Assembly (NCBI RefSeq): GCF_000407505.1
Contig: NZ_ASWE01000002.1
Span: 825,012 to 889,011 of the forward strand
DNA length: 64,000 nt
Origin: Enterococcus phoeniculicola ATCC BAA-412
Lineage (GTDB): Bacteria; Bacillota; Bacilli; Lactobacillales; Enterococcaceae
Direction of reading: 5' to 3'
The notes under the pieces are model-generated. The model did no database searches. It saw only the letters and a program-made list of their open reading frames with translations, and was not told the DNA's origin. Each line of letters opens with the position of its first letter. The stretch's first letter is position 1. Positions 51,097 to 60,796 of this stretch are shown piece after piece. The position numbers were made by a program, and so were the translations under genes.

Positions 51097-52191
51097 CTAC
51101 TCTTTCCCATCGTCATGTGATACATTATTCATTTCATTTCGTAAGTTTTCTAGTTCTTCTTCTTTTGCTTTTAATTTTTTACGAATGATGTAGATAATAA
51201 TTAAAATCACTACGAGTAAAATTGCCGCTCCTATGCCAATGTATAGCCAAGTATAATCAGGCTCTCTTTTTTTAATCGTTACATCGGTTTCATTTAACTT
51301 ATCCGCTACTTCTTTTTCAATTTCAAAGTCTTTTGTAAAATGCCAGTTTTCTCCCTTTGACTCTGCAACTAAATCAAGAGTGTATTTTCCAGGCTTAAGT
51401 TCTTCACCCTTTAAAGGAATTGGATAAGCAAAAGAAGTATTGGGCGCCATCTGCATTTCTTCAGTCGTTGCCTCATACATAACCTCTTTTTTTCCTTTTT
51501 CCATCACTTTTGCTTTGACAATCAATTTATTCATATACTTAGGCTTCGTATTTTGAATAGTTGCTGAAATTGTATTTCTTGCATTATTTTGTGTGGGTTC
51601 AACGTCTATTAATTTTAATTCTGACTTGACGGGCGTATCTTCTTCTTTTAATACAATAGCCACAACATAGGCGTATTTATTTTCAATAGCCAGACTTTGT
51701 TTATCATCTTTCTTTGCTTCATCTTTTTTCGTCTCTTTTTCTTTTAATGTAATTCCACCTGCCAATACTCCTTGAAATTTTTCTTTTGGAATAGTTAATT
51801 TAAAAGAAATATCACTAGATCCATGTGCAGGTATTTTTACTTCTTTTTCAGTGGCAACAAGAATATCTTCTATTTTGTGGATAATTGTATCATCTGGTTT
51901 ACTATTTGATTCACCATACTCGACAACACCATTCATATTTGTGGTTGCTGTTCTAATGGTCGGTTCAACAATTACCTCTTCATCTGTATCATTGTTTGCT
52001 TTAATGACAAGCATTTGATCCATCTCAGGCTTTACATGTAAATCAAAATACGATTTTTGTTTATCTGCCTGATTTTCTGGAATAACTGGTGTTACACTAA
52101 AGTTTAATTCTGAACCGTAGACAGCTGTTGGAATAAGTAAGAAACAAAAAGTCATTATTCCTATAATTGGCGTTAGATACCTTTTTTTCAT
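51097..52191 (-). CDS. DUF916/DUF3324 WxL-interacting membrane protein
   Basis: About 364 residues from the ATG at 52191 (KKRYLTPIIGIM; GGAGAAA upstream). It has a signal peptide, a DUF916 domain (about 30-150, with YFDLHVKPEMDQMLVIKANN), a second beta domain (DUF3324, about 160-300), then one C-terminal helix (about 318-342) and a basic, Glu-rich cytoplasmic tail. Such proteins tether WxL proteins and bind peptidoglycan at the surface. It is the last gene of the WxL operon. Confidence 0.93.
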   Translation of the reverse strand: MKKRYLTPIIGIMTFCFLLIPTAVYGSELNFSVTPVIPENQADKQKSYFDLHVKPEMDQMLVIKANNDTDEEVIVEPTIRTATTNMNGVVEYGESNSKPDDTIIHKIEDILVATEKEVKIPAHGSSDISFKLTIPKEKFQGVLAGGITLKEKETKKDEAKKDDKQSLAIENKYAYVVAIVLKEEDTPVKSELKLIDVEPTQNNARNTISATIQNTKPKYMNKLIVKAKVMEKGKKEVMYEATTEEMQMAPNTSFAYPIPLKGEELKPGKYTLDLVAESKGENWHFTKDFEIEKEVADKLNETDVTIKKREPDYTWLYIGIGAAILLVVILIIIYIIRKKLKAKEEELENLRNEMNNVSHDDGKE

Positions 52192-52404
52192 TCTAAATTT
52201 CTCCATTCTATCCTTATACTCTTTATAAAAATCAGTCTTACAGAGATAGACTGTAGGATGATCGATCTTTACTATTTTATTATTCGCTTGCTAGACAAGA
52301 GGATAAGTTTTTAAATCCTAGCTATCAGTTTCCTTTTTTATTTTCAGACAAAAAGCGAGAACAACAGCTAAGAGACTCTGTTTTAGAAACTATTATTTCT
52401 TCTA

Positions 52405-53223
52405 TTATTTGTTTCCTGGCAAACTGGACAACGTCCAAGTTAAGGAAGTTTTATATTGTTCCAATAGTTTATTAGTGCTTCCAGGGACAGTTAATTTAAT
52501 TACATCGGTTCTATATAATAAAGCTCCTTCTGGATCTTCTGGGTTAATACTCTTCATAAAATTTACACCCGAACCAAAGTAATAAGTCCAAGTACCAGCT
52601 CCTTGTCCCTCCTCCGCAATCATGATGTTTTCAACAACACCCATTCCATCAGGATTTAAACTGAAGGATTCTTTAAATGACGGCCTTGGAGTTTCAAATT
52701 CAGCCATAGAACCTGTAGTAGCAGCATCACGAAAGCTAATCTCTGCGCCTGTTAAAATCGTTTCAGTTGTAACAGATTTGAATTGACCATTTTGTTTCAC
52801 CCCTAATGTCCAGCCTTTTAGGGTACCGCGATTATCCGTCACCTGAACCCAGGTTGGAACATGTCCCCCATTGGCAGTACTAGGATTATTCAGAAGCTTT
52901 TGAGCCGTAGCATAGTACGTTTCGTCTCTTGTTGAAATCTTATTTTTTCCAAAAGAAAGCATTGGCGCAAAATCTAAACTTAATGGGCCAGCGGTTCCAG
53001 CTTCTGGCAATGTGCCATCGGGATTTACTGGTTCAACATCTTTTTTAGGATGTTCCGGATCTACAGGGTTTACCGGTCCATCATTTGGAATAAAGTTTAC
53101 GATGGCGCCAGTGCTTCTGCTTGGATCTGGTGTTGCTTCACTCTCAACGGCGGATACAGACTGACTTAAAATAAGTGGACTAATAAATAGAGCCCCTATC
53201 ATTAATTTGTTAAAATCTTTCAT
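52405..53223 (-). CDS. WxL-domain surface protein
   Basis: A 272-residue secreted protein with a signal peptide ending near SQSVSAVE, a Pro/Asp-rich segment (NDGPVNPVDPEHPKKD), and a C-terminal WxL domain with both motifs: LKGWTLGVKQNGQFK near residue 140 and TSLTWTLSSLPGN at the end. WxL domains attach non-covalently to peptidoglycan. It is closely similar to the next protein (53411-54205), so the two are tandem paralogues. Confidence 0.95.
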   Translation of the reverse strand: MKDFNKLMIGALFISPLILSQSVSAVESEATPDPSRSTGAIVNFIPNDGPVNPVDPEHPKKDVEPVNPDGTLPEAGTAGPLSLDFAPMLSFGKNKISTRDETYYATAQKLLNNPSTANGGHVPTWVQVTDNRGTLKGWTLGVKQNGQFKSVTTETILTGAEISFRDAATTGSMAEFETPRPSFKESFSLNPDGMGVVENIMIAEEGQGAGTWTYYFGSGVNFMKSINPEDPEGALLYRTDVIKLTVPGSTNKLLEQYKTSLTWTLSSLPGNK

Positions 53224-53310
53224 TTAATTCCATCCTTTTTAGTTATTATCAAAAAATCTTGTTGTCACATAAGAGAACCACACTCTGCTTAATAAACAGA
53301 AAAGAGTGAA

Positions 53311-53352
53311 AGAGAGCCTGAAACATAACTCAAACAGTTATATTTTGCCCTC
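53311..53352 (-). repeat. Intergenic hairpin repeat within the WxL operon
   Basis: GAGAGCCTGAAACATAACT pairs imperfectly with AGTTATATTTTGCCCTC. It belongs to the same loose family as the dnaJ terminator (12757-12799) and 63701-63733. Here it may reduce transcription of the last two operon genes. Confidence 0.55.
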
Positions 53353-53410
53353 TTTCCTTCTACATAGATGATCGGAATAGAGCTATTTACTTCTGTTCCA
53401 ACCTCGTTCT

Positions 53411-54205
53411 TTATTCGTTTCCTGGTAAATTAGATAATGTCCAAGTTAATGAAGTTCTATATTCTTCTGATACTTTATTGGTACTTCCAGGGACAGATAA
53501 TCTCACTGTATTTGTTTCAACTGTTAGAGCAGGAATTTCTGGACGTGGCACTTCAATAACATTACTTTCATTACCAAAGCGATAAACCCATGTTCCAGCC
53601 CCTTGTCCCTCTGCTGCTTTCATGGCATTTTCAACAACACCTGTTCCGTCAGGATTTAAACTGAACGTCCCAGTTGCTGTTGGCGCAGGTGATTCGGAAA
53701 TAGAGGCTGTTTGACCACTAGAAAAAGTAATCTCTGCACCCGTTAACACTTTGTTTGATGTAACAGATTTGAATTGCCCGTTTTGTTTTACACTCAATGT
53801 CCACCCTTTTAAAGTGCCACGAGTGTCGGTTACTTGAACATAATTAGGAACATACTTAAACATTCCGTCAGTCAAAATAGGCTGCGCTAAAGCGTTATAC
53901 ACTTTATCTTTTGTTGAAATTTTATTCGTTCCAAAAGAAATCATTGACGCAAAATCCAAACTTAAGGGACCCGATGTTCCAACTTCTGGTACTGACCCGT
54001 CTGGGTTGTTCGGTTGAGCATCCTTTCCAGGATCAAGCGGGTCTACAGGATTTACTGGTCCATCATTTCCGATAAAGTTCACAATGGCACCGGTTGTTCT
54101 ACTTGGATCTGGCGTTGGTTCAGCCTCAACAGCGGCTACTGATTGGCTTAAAATAAAGGGGCTAACAGCTAAAGCACCCAAGACTAACTGTTTTACACTT
54201 TTCAT
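53411..54205 (-). CDS. WxL-domain surface protein, paralogue
   Basis: 264 residues: signal peptide ending SQSVAAVEAE, spacer NDGPVNPVDPLDPGKD, WxL motifs LKGWTLSVKQNGQFK and TSLTWTLSNLPGNE. It is near-identical in many stretches to the 52405-53223 product (for example PSRTTGAIVNF and PLSLDFA), showing a recent duplication with divergence in the 195-235 region. Confidence 0.95.
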   Translation of the reverse strand: MKSVKQLVLGALAVSPFILSQSVAAVEAEPTPDPSRTTGAIVNFIGNDGPVNPVDPLDPGKDAQPNNPDGSVPEVGTSGPLSLDFASMISFGTNKISTKDKVYNALAQPILTDGMFKYVPNYVQVTDTRGTLKGWTLSVKQNGQFKSVTSNKVLTGAEITFSSGQTASISESPAPTATGTFSLNPDGTGVVENAMKAAEGQGAGTWVYRFGNESNVIEVPRPEIPALTVETNTVRLSVPGSTNKVSEEYRTSLTWTLSNLPGNE

Positions 54206-54226
54206 TGTTTAAAAACTCCTCTTTTT

Positions 54227-55027
54227 TTATTCGTTATCTGGAACTTCTGATAATGACCAAGTTAATGAAGTAGTATATTTTACTGCATCAATAGGGGTTG
54301 TTGACGGGATAGAAAGAGAGATTCCTGTATTCTTTTCTGTTAGCGTACCATCGATATCCACATTTTCTACTGCACCAAAAGCATTCACCCATGTTCCAGC
54401 ACCTATGGTAGCTCTTGCCCCCATAACTTTTGAAGATTCACCTGTTGGTTTTAGTGCTACCTCATACGTAGTAGGTTCACCCATTACAAGAGAAGCTGAC
54501 GCTGGTGTTCCTTTCGTAAACTTAATTTCTGCACTGTGTAATTCTTTATTTTGAGTTTCAGCATTTTTAAATTGCCCATTTTGTCTAACTGTCAATGTCC
54601 AGCCTGCGTTTGTTCCGCGTTTATCAGAAATTTGAACATAGTTGGGACGTGCGGACAAAGGATCGGGACCTGTTTCATCTGCACTCCAGTAATATTGAGG
54701 AGTGGCATAGTAAGTTACATCTTTTGAAGTAATTTTGTTTAATCCAAAATCAATACTTGATGCAAAGTCAATACTTAATGGTCCAGTGGTTCCCGTTCCA
54801 GGATTGTGATCTGGTGTTGTTGGGTCATAAGGCTTCACAGGATCGTTAGGGTCTGGAGCAATGGGGTCAACAGGATCGTTTATTCCTGTATCTGGTGTAA
54901 ATTCAACAATTGCGTTACTATTGTATTCTTTCGGTGCTGCAGGAGCTTCTTCAGCAGCAAGCGCTACTTGACCTCCGATTGATAATGCTAATAATATAGA
55001 TGCTGATGACATAGTAATAAATTTCAT
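54227..55027 (-). CDS. WxL-domain surface protein
   Basis: 266 residues: signal peptide (to LAAEEAPAAP), an acidic Pro/Asp spacer (DPVDPIAPDPNDPVKPYDP), and WxL motifs NAGWTLTVRQNGQFK and TSLTWSLSEVPDNE. Its ATG overlaps the upstream LPXTG gene stop (ATGA), so it is translationally coupled. It is more distant from the other two short WxL proteins than they are from each other. Confidence 0.95.
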   Translation of the reverse strand: MKFITMSSASILLALSIGGQVALAAEEAPAAPKEYNSNAIVEFTPDTGINDPVDPIAPDPNDPVKPYDPTTPDHNPGTGTTGPLSIDFASSIDFGLNKITSKDVTYYATPQYYWSADETGPDPLSARPNYVQISDKRGTNAGWTLTVRQNGQFKNAETQNKELHSAEIKFTKGTPASASLVMGEPTTYEVALKPTGESSKVMGARATIGAGTWVNAFGAVENVDIDGTLTEKNTGISLSIPSTTPIDAVKYTTSLTWSLSEVPDNE

Positions 55028-55368
55028 TGATTTGTTCCTCCTAATTTTTTTAGTTTGAAAAGTATCATGACTGACACTAGTGTAATAAATCCAATTACAC
55101 CTAGATAGCTCGAGTGATTTTCCCCGGTTTTAGGTAAAATACGTTGACTCGTTCCATACGTTTTTATATATTTTTTTGGCTCACTATCCGGATAATTTTC
55201 TGGTACTTCCGGCACTTGTTCTTTCCCATATTGATAGATTCCATAAAAACCTGCTTCAACATTGGAACGATATTCTTTTAACTCAGAAGCCATTGTCATA
55301 GTTGAATGGATACTACTTAATCCTAGAAAGCAAAAAAGAAGAATCCAAATTACCTTTTGATTTTTCAT
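55024..55368 (-). CDS. Short LPXTG-anchored surface protein
   Basis: 114 residues with an N-terminal signal helix, a short Tyr/Pro-rich stretch, then the sortase motif LPKTG near residue 77, a membrane helix (YLGVIGFITLVSVMILF) and a basic tail (KLKKLGG). Small LPXTG proteins are common members of WxL operons, where they probably take part in the surface complex. It is coupled to the next WxL gene. Confidence 0.9.
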   Translation of the reverse strand: MKNQKVIWILLFCFLGLSSIHSTMTMASELKEYRSNVEAGFYGIYQYGKEQVPEVPENYPDSEPKKYIKTYGTSQRILPKTGENHSSYLGVIGFITLVSVMILFKLKKLGGTNQ

Positions 55369-55381
55369 TTTTTCTCACTCT

Positions 55382-57802
55382 CTATTCATTTGCTGGCACA
55401 TTTGCTAATGTCCATTCTAGTTTTCCTTGGTAACTTCCAGCCATAGCTGTTCCCGGTGGGATATCTAAAAAGAACCCGCCTTTCCAAGTGCTGTCGTTAA
55501 ACCATTGACTTGCGACATTAACAGCTTCGTTATTCGTGTTCGTTGCCGATTCCACATTAATGGCTGCACTGCTAATGGCTTTTTCTTGTCCTTCTTTTGT
55601 TTTGTACATTAAATTATTATCCAATGTATGTTGACGGTCGCCACTGATTATACTTTCAGCAATGTTCACCTGTAACGTCCATGTCTGTTTATAAAGTCTC
55701 GTATCTTTGACAAGTAACTGCTCCCCTAAATTTACTGGATAGTAATCTTGAGGTTTCGTTTGAATTTTTAAATTATCAAACTGAATAGAAGCTGGAACTT
55801 TTTCTAAAGTCAACGTTCCTTCCTTAACTGTTACAGGGACAGAAACCTGCGTTCGAATACCAGAGTCCTGACTCTGAATTACTACATACACCGTTGTCTC
55901 GCCAACAGCTGAAAATTCTGTAATCTTAGAGAAGCCCACTACAGTGACTGTGTCCCCTGGCTTCGTACTTTTTAAATCTTTTACTACATCTTGCGGATTT
56001 AAATCTTCTGTACTACTTCCAACTAAAACAGTTTGAGGAATTCCTACCCCACTAGGAATAGCATCAATAACTGTAACATTCACAGGAACGTTCACTTGCA
56101 ATCCAGAATGTTTACTTTTAATGACTACATAGATAATGGTATCGCCGACCGTTGGAAACTCCGTACGTTCAGAAAAACCAACAACCGATACAGTATCTCC
56201 AGGCTTCGTACTTTTTAAATTTTCTACCAATTCTGCTGGTATTAAATCATCTGTACTACTTCCTTTACTTACGATTTGAGGAATACCAGATCCACTTGGA
56301 ATCCCATCTACTTTTACGGTTGCCTTATCGGTGGACTCTCCTGATACGAGATTATTCTTTACAGTAAGAGGTATTTTTAAATAGGTTCCTTCTAAGTACT
56401 CAGACAATCGATTAAAAGCTGTATCTACTGATAAATCTAAATTAATCGTAAATATCTTATAACCTAAAGCTTGTAACTGAGCATTCGTCGCAGTAATCAA
56501 TAGGTTATGATTTGTTCCTAAAGATAATGAAAAATTAGAGGTAATGTCGGTTCCTTCACCGTCTTTAATCACAATCTTTTGTAAGTCTGCTGTAGTTAAC
56601 TTAAGCGACTCATTTACCTGCACATCCAGTGAATACTTATCCGGGTAAAAAGCGGGAGACGACTGTTCTGGTAGTGTCTGTTCTACAGTATATTTCGCTG
56701 TCATATCCACTTCATTCGTTTGCCCCATTACATTTGGTTTTGAATATGGATATTGCACTGTTGTAGTAGGCGCAAAGAAGACAGAACCACCTCCAACAGG
56801 TGCATTCTGAATATTGATATCTAGTTGTAGGTTATTTTTCACTAATACACCTACCGCTTCTTTTACAGTAGGAGACGGATTGATAAAAGAAACATTGGTT
56901 GCTGTTTCATCCACATTAATCACACTTGGCGTTGGCTTTTTTGTGCTAAACGATCGTTCAAAATGAGCTGCATCATATGCAACTGTCGTATTTGTACTAA
57001 TCATAGGTTCAACTAAAGTCGAAACCTCTAGTTCTGCTCCAGTCTCATCTACAATCGTTTGTGTAAACTCTACTTCACTATTTTTAGTCATCCAAAGTCC
57101 AGCACCGCCTGTCGTAACCTGTATATATACTTTATCAACACTAGTACGTAAGGTTACTTTGTTAAATGTCCAGCGAACATCAACTTTCTTGCCTTTGTAT
57201 ATCCCCATATTCTTGAATAAAACAACATTCCCCGTAGCAAGATAAGAAATTGAGTTTTCTTTCAATTTCATTGTCCCGTTGTACCACTCAATGACCTTTG
57301 GCACTTTTAGCTGCATCACACTATCTGGCCAAGGTATACTACTTCCATCTAAAGGTAACCCCTTGTCATTCATCATTGTATTTTTAGGATAGCTTTCTAA
57401 CGGTTGTTGGGCAAATAAACCTACATCAGCTTTTTTCGGTTCATTCACAAGAGTTGGCTGTTTTTCTTCTGGACCTGATTTTTCTGAAGTAGTGCTTGTT
57501 TCCGCCCGTTTATCCTCTGGATCTGTTTCTCTTTTCTTATCTGACGGCTTCTCTACATCTGGATTTTTTAAATCATCTTCCTGCTTGATACTTTCTTCAG
57601 TGCCAGTCAAATCCCCACTTGACTGGGTACGATCTATTTCTGAATCATCCCCTATTGCTCGGAGTTCTTCTTTTTTCATATTCTCTTTTGAATTATCAGC
57701 TATTACTATATCTGACTCTTGAGTAGCTCCTGCATAAGCTATGTATCCGACGCTATTTGAAACAATACAGAGTGCTAAAGTAACAGATATAAATTTTTTC
57801 AT
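55382..57802 (-). CDS. Large multidomain WxL surface adhesin-like protein
   Basis: 806 residues. Signal peptide (about 1-27), a Lys/Glu/Ser/Thr-rich disordered region (about 30-135), and a beta-rich region (160-480) with PKVIEWYNGTM. Two tandem Ig-like repeats of about 80 residues (starting GIPSGSGIPQI and AIPSGVGIPQT, each with LKSTKPGDTVxVVGFS) are followed by a C-terminal WxL-type domain (LYKQTWTLQVNIAES and GKLEWTLANVPANE). It is the first gene of the operon and the likely ligand-binding component. Confidence 0.93.
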   Translation of the reverse strand: MKKFISVTLALCIVSNSVGYIAYAGATQESDIVIADNSKENMKKEELRAIGDDSEIDRTQSSGDLTGTEESIKQEDDLKNPDVEKPSDKKRETDPEDKRAETSTTSEKSGPEEKQPTLVNEPKKADVGLFAQQPLESYPKNTMMNDKGLPLDGSSIPWPDSVMQLKVPKVIEWYNGTMKLKENSISYLATGNVVLFKNMGIYKGKKVDVRWTFNKVTLRTSVDKVYIQVTTGGAGLWMTKNSEVEFTQTIVDETGAELEVSTLVEPMISTNTTVAYDAAHFERSFSTKKPTPSVINVDETATNVSFINPSPTVKEAVGVLVKNNLQLDINIQNAPVGGGSVFFAPTTTVQYPYSKPNVMGQTNEVDMTAKYTVEQTLPEQSSPAFYPDKYSLDVQVNESLKLTTADLQKIVIKDGEGTDITSNFSLSLGTNHNLLITATNAQLQALGYKIFTINLDLSVDTAFNRLSEYLEGTYLKIPLTVKNNLVSGESTDKATVKVDGIPSGSGIPQIVSKGSSTDDLIPAELVENLKSTKPGDTVSVVGFSERTEFPTVGDTIIYVVIKSKHSGLQVNVPVNVTVIDAIPSGVGIPQTVLVGSSTEDLNPQDVVKDLKSTKPGDTVTVVGFSKITEFSAVGETTVYVVIQSQDSGIRTQVSVPVTVKEGTLTLEKVPASIQFDNLKIQTKPQDYYPVNLGEQLLVKDTRLYKQTWTLQVNIAESIISGDRQHTLDNNLMYKTKEGQEKAISSAAINVESATNTNNEAVNVASQWFNDSTWKGGFFLDIPPGTAMAGSYQGKLEWTLANVPANE

Positions 57803-58056
57803 TTTCTATGCGTTCCCTCCTTTCTTCTATATTTTTGGTACTCATCCCTTTTTTGTTAGAAAAAGAATGGTCATAAACAATCACCTTTTAATAACAACTC
57901 AAATTTAACATATTGATGTTGGATGTTATTCTACGTTTTTTTATTTTTTCTTAAAAAAACAAATAATAAGACTCAGTTTTATTGATTTATAATTCTATAT
58001 TGATTACATTACTCGTTGTTGGATTGGTATAAATAACAATAATTAGGAGAATCACT
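57803..58056. promoter_or_regulatory. Divergent control region between the WxL operon and the Mga-like regulator
   Basis: On the plus strand an extended -10 (TGGTATAAA, near 58026-58034) serves the regulator, with AGGAGA before its ATG. On the minus strand a weak TTGTTA/TATGAC pair and AGGAGGG serve the WxL operon. The regulator probably binds here. No clear operator was picked out. Confidence 0.5.
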
Positions 58057-59508
58057 ATGGATTTATTTATAGATAAAGAGAGTATTCATAAGCTAAAAAT
58101 ACTAAAATGTCTTGATAATCGTGAACAAAAAACAGCAGATATAACTGAACTCATCACAGCTATTGACAGCTCTTATTATCTAACAACAAAAGCAATTGAA
58201 AGTCTGATGATAGATGTCAAGACATTCGGAATTTCAGATGTCTCTATTCAGCTAGTTAACAATAAAGTAACACTGACTTACAATGAAGCTATAAAAATCC
58301 AATTAATTCGTTTACATTATTTAGAGCAATCACCACATTTCCATCTTCTAGATTCTGTTTTTAAACACTCTGCAAATACATTAAAATCTTTTGCAAGTAA
58401 AAATTTTATAAGCATATCGAGAACATATGTTATAAAAAAGGAATTGGAAATTTTTTTTGAGCCTTATAACGTGAAAATTTCAGCCAATTACTCTTTTTCA
58501 GGAAAAGAAACGCAAATTAGAATGATGCTTTTTTACTTTTACTTTTCCAAATTCAACAGCACCAAGTTTCCATTTAGTCTATCTATAGAATCCATCGCAG
58601 AGAATTTTACGAACATGATAAGCAAGAGACTTTCTCATGAAATTACTGAGACACAATATTTAAAACTCAAGTATATGTCTGCGGTTATTTTTCAAAGATA
58701 TCGTACAAAGGATTACATTCATTTTGAAAAAAAATATATGTTTACTCTGACTAAAAAAAAATCACTATCAAACTATATTCAGTTGTTTTTTGAGGAATAT
58801 ACTTCTGTCCCAACTGAATTTTTATTAAACGAAACGCTGTTTTTCCAATCTTTTTTACTTGCTGAAGAATTCATTTTCATTAAAAAAGAAGACATTTACT
58901 ACCAAGACTCTTCTATTCCTTTATCTATAAACAACTTAAATACATTTTTCTGCGTTGAGATTTCTAAGTACTTAGATGAAGACGCTTTAATGAAATCAAT
59001 GGCTGTTGTAAAACAAGGATTATCAAAAATTCATTGGAAATTTCTATATTTCGAACCTATAGATAATTTTTTTATTATTGATGACGACTTCATTTTGAAA
59101 AACTATCCAAGTTTTTATCATGTCGTTTCTTCCATTGTTCACTCTCTTTATGAAAACTATCCAAATTTTGATAGTCACTGCAAAAAATATTTGGTTTACG
59201 AATATACATTTTTATTGATACAAACAATTCCCGACTATTACAAGCTACCAACTCTCAACGTGTGTGTTGATTTTTCAAGTGGCGATATCTACAATCAATT
59301 TATTGGAGAAACAATTCGTTCATTCCAAGCGTTAAATATTCGTATTGAAAAAAAAGTATCAAAAAATACAGATTTTTATCTTTCAGATTTATATATTCCA
59401 AATTTAGAATGCCCTTATCTGATTTGGACCACTGCACCGACTGCCTCTGATTGGGAAATATTAAATAAAGAATTAACCTCTCTAGGACATCTTAATAAAC
59501 AAAATTAA
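58057..59508 (+). CDS. Mga-like (HTH_Mga) transcriptional regulator
   Basis: A 483-residue cytoplasmic protein. The N-terminus has two helix-turn-helix segments (about 10-60 and 95-160; YYLTTKAIESLMIDVKTF and RTYVIKKELEIFFEPYNV), followed by a long helical region (170-370) and a C-terminal PRD/EIIB-like part. This is the plan of Mga/AtxA regulators, which control surface virulence factors in streptococci and enterococci. It is divergent from the six-gene WxL operon, its likely target. Confidence 0.85.
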   Translation: MDLFIDKESIHKLKILKCLDNREQKTADITELITAIDSSYYLTTKAIESLMIDVKTFGISDVSIQLVNNKVTLTYNEAIKIQLIRLHYLEQSPHFHLLDSVFKHSANTLKSFASKNFISISRTYVIKKELEIFFEPYNVKISANYSFSGKETQIRMMLFYFYFSKFNSTKFPFSLSIESIAENFTNMISKRLSHEITETQYLKLKYMSAVIFQRYRTKDYIHFEKKYMFTLTKKKSLSNYIQLFFEEYTSVPTEFLLNETLFFQSFLLAEEFIFIKKEDIYYQDSSIPLSINNLNTFFCVEISKYLDEDALMKSMAVVKQGLSKIHWKFLYFEPIDNFFIIDDDFILKNYPSFYHVVSSIVHSLYENYPNFDSHCKKYLVYEYTFLLIQTIPDYYKLPTLNVCVDFSSGDIYNQFIGETIRSFQALNIRIEKKVSKNTDFYLSDLYIPNLECPYLIWTTAPTASDWEILNKELTSLGHLNKQN

Positions 59509-59518
59509 TTTTCTTTAA

Positions 59519-59556
59519 GAGAGACTGGATTCGACTAAACTTCCAGTCTCTTTTTC
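59519..59556 (+). terminator. Terminator of the Mga-like gene
   Basis: AGAGACTGGA pairs with TCCAGTCTCT, 12-base loop, followed by TTTTTC, just after the stop. Confidence 0.85.
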
Positions 59557-59964
59557 AGTGCTAAAAAATTGGCAACCTAAAGATAATTTCATTTTTTCTA
59601 CGTATACTAATTTTTTTTAATGTTAAAGACTTTTCAGCTAAAGTGTACTTACTTCACCATACTATTCATAAGGAAATAAGAGGAATAAATGATAAAAATT
59701 GAAAGACTCCCAAGTAAAAAACGAAAGAACAGGAAGATGCTCTCTCATCTCCTCTTTTTTTATGTGTTTAGCTATGCAACTTTAAAAATTTGTTACCAAA
59801 TAGTACAAAAAAAGCCTCTACTGGTGATTATCGTAAACTAGTCGCACAAAGCTAGACTAGTTGATTAACTCTATCTCCAGTTTTACGTTTGAAAGATTCC
59901 CCTTGAAGTTCCTTCAAGTTAATGGTACATTATACCCACCATGGTATATAAGGAGGTGTGCTCA
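59557..59964. other. Intergenic region, no gene seen
   Basis: AT-rich, with short hairpins near 59740. It ends with the AAGGAGG ribosome-binding site of the next small gene (59950-59956). Confidence 0.35.
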
Positions 59965-60198
59965 TTGAAAAATAAACCTAAATTTCTAGTTTATACACTC
60001 ATTACTTTTTCTATTGTAGGATTTTTATTTGTCACGAATACGATTCTTGCAAATGCAACAACTTTCTTTTCGAGAGATGACCAATCTAGTTATGTCATGA
60101 GTAGACGACATAATACTCGTTCTCATCATGATGAGATGTCAGATTATTCGACAAATGAATTTTCAAGAATGAACCAACGTACAGCTCATTGTCACTAA
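59965..60198 (+). CDS. Small His-rich exported or membrane protein
   Basis: 77 residues from a TTG at 59965, with AAGGAGG 9 bases upstream; the ATG at 59941 lies before that site. An N-terminal hydrophobic segment (about 8-28, LVYTLITFSIVGFLFV) ends in a possible signal cleavage site (ILANATT). The tail is polar with several His and Arg (SRRHNTRSHHDEM, ending HCH), which might bind metal. No family was recognised. A terminator lies about 135 bases downstream. Confidence 0.55.
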   Translation: MKNKPKFLVYTLITFSIVGFLFVTNTILANATTFFSRDDQSSYVMSRRHNTRSHHDEMSDYSTNEFSRMNQRTAHCH

Positions 60199-60331
60199 AA
60201 CCTGTAATTGATTCAAATTCGTAGCAACCAAAAGTATTGAAAAGTGATTAACCATACACTAAAAAGTTGATACTATGTGCTAGAAATTTGAAAAATTACT
60301 GGAAAAATAATCACGTATGAAACACTTACAA

Positions 60332-60378
60332 AAAATAGAAGGTCGAAAATCGTAAATGTTTTTCAGCCTTCTATTTTA
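60332..60378 (+). terminator. Terminator-like hairpin after the His-rich gene
   Basis: AAAATAGAAGG pairs with CCTTCTATTTT across a 24-base loop, followed by ATTT. Confidence 0.6.
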
Positions 60379-60601
60379 TTTGGTTCTAAATTTTCGTGCA
60401 GTTGCTTAACATCTAAAAAAAGAGAATTAAAGGCTAGTCGTAAATTCATTTTTTGATTATAATGTAAATAACTTTAGTTACTTTTTGATTTAGGCAGTTT
60501 ACTTGCTGAATAATAAACTTTTATTATAGATTCCTAGAGAGAAAAGCAAATGATCATCTTTTTCGTATGTATACAAAGTAAGGAGGTAATCATAAAAAAA
60601 T

Positions 60602-60796
60602 GTGAGAATAGCCATTCATTGTTTATCCTATTCAAGAGGAGTGATTGTTCGATTTCTCATCATAGCAATCTTGTCTTATCTGCGAAAATATTTTACGATA
60701 GTCGCATTCGCTAATTACTTGTTATTCTACAGATTTTATCAACCGAAAAAAGAAGTTCCATTACTTCCAGATGTTCTAAAATCTCATAAAGGCTGA
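60602..60796 (+). CDS. Possible small membrane protein (weak)
   Basis: 64 codons from GTG 60602, with hydrophobic segment RFLIIAILSYL and a Pro/Lys-rich end. AAGGAGG at 60580-60586 lies 15 bases away, far for this start. Another frame from the ATA at 60592 sits closer but uses a non-standard start. It may be real, or a relic beside the small gene upstream. Confidence 0.25.
   Translation: MRIAIHCLSYSRGVIVRFLIIAILSYLRKYFTIVAFANYLLFYRFYQPKKEVPLLPDVLKSHKG

Noticed and set aside
59941..59964. ATG at 59941 as the start of the His-rich protein
   Set aside because: The strong AAGGAGG ribosome-binding site lies inside this stretch and points to the TTG at 59965.
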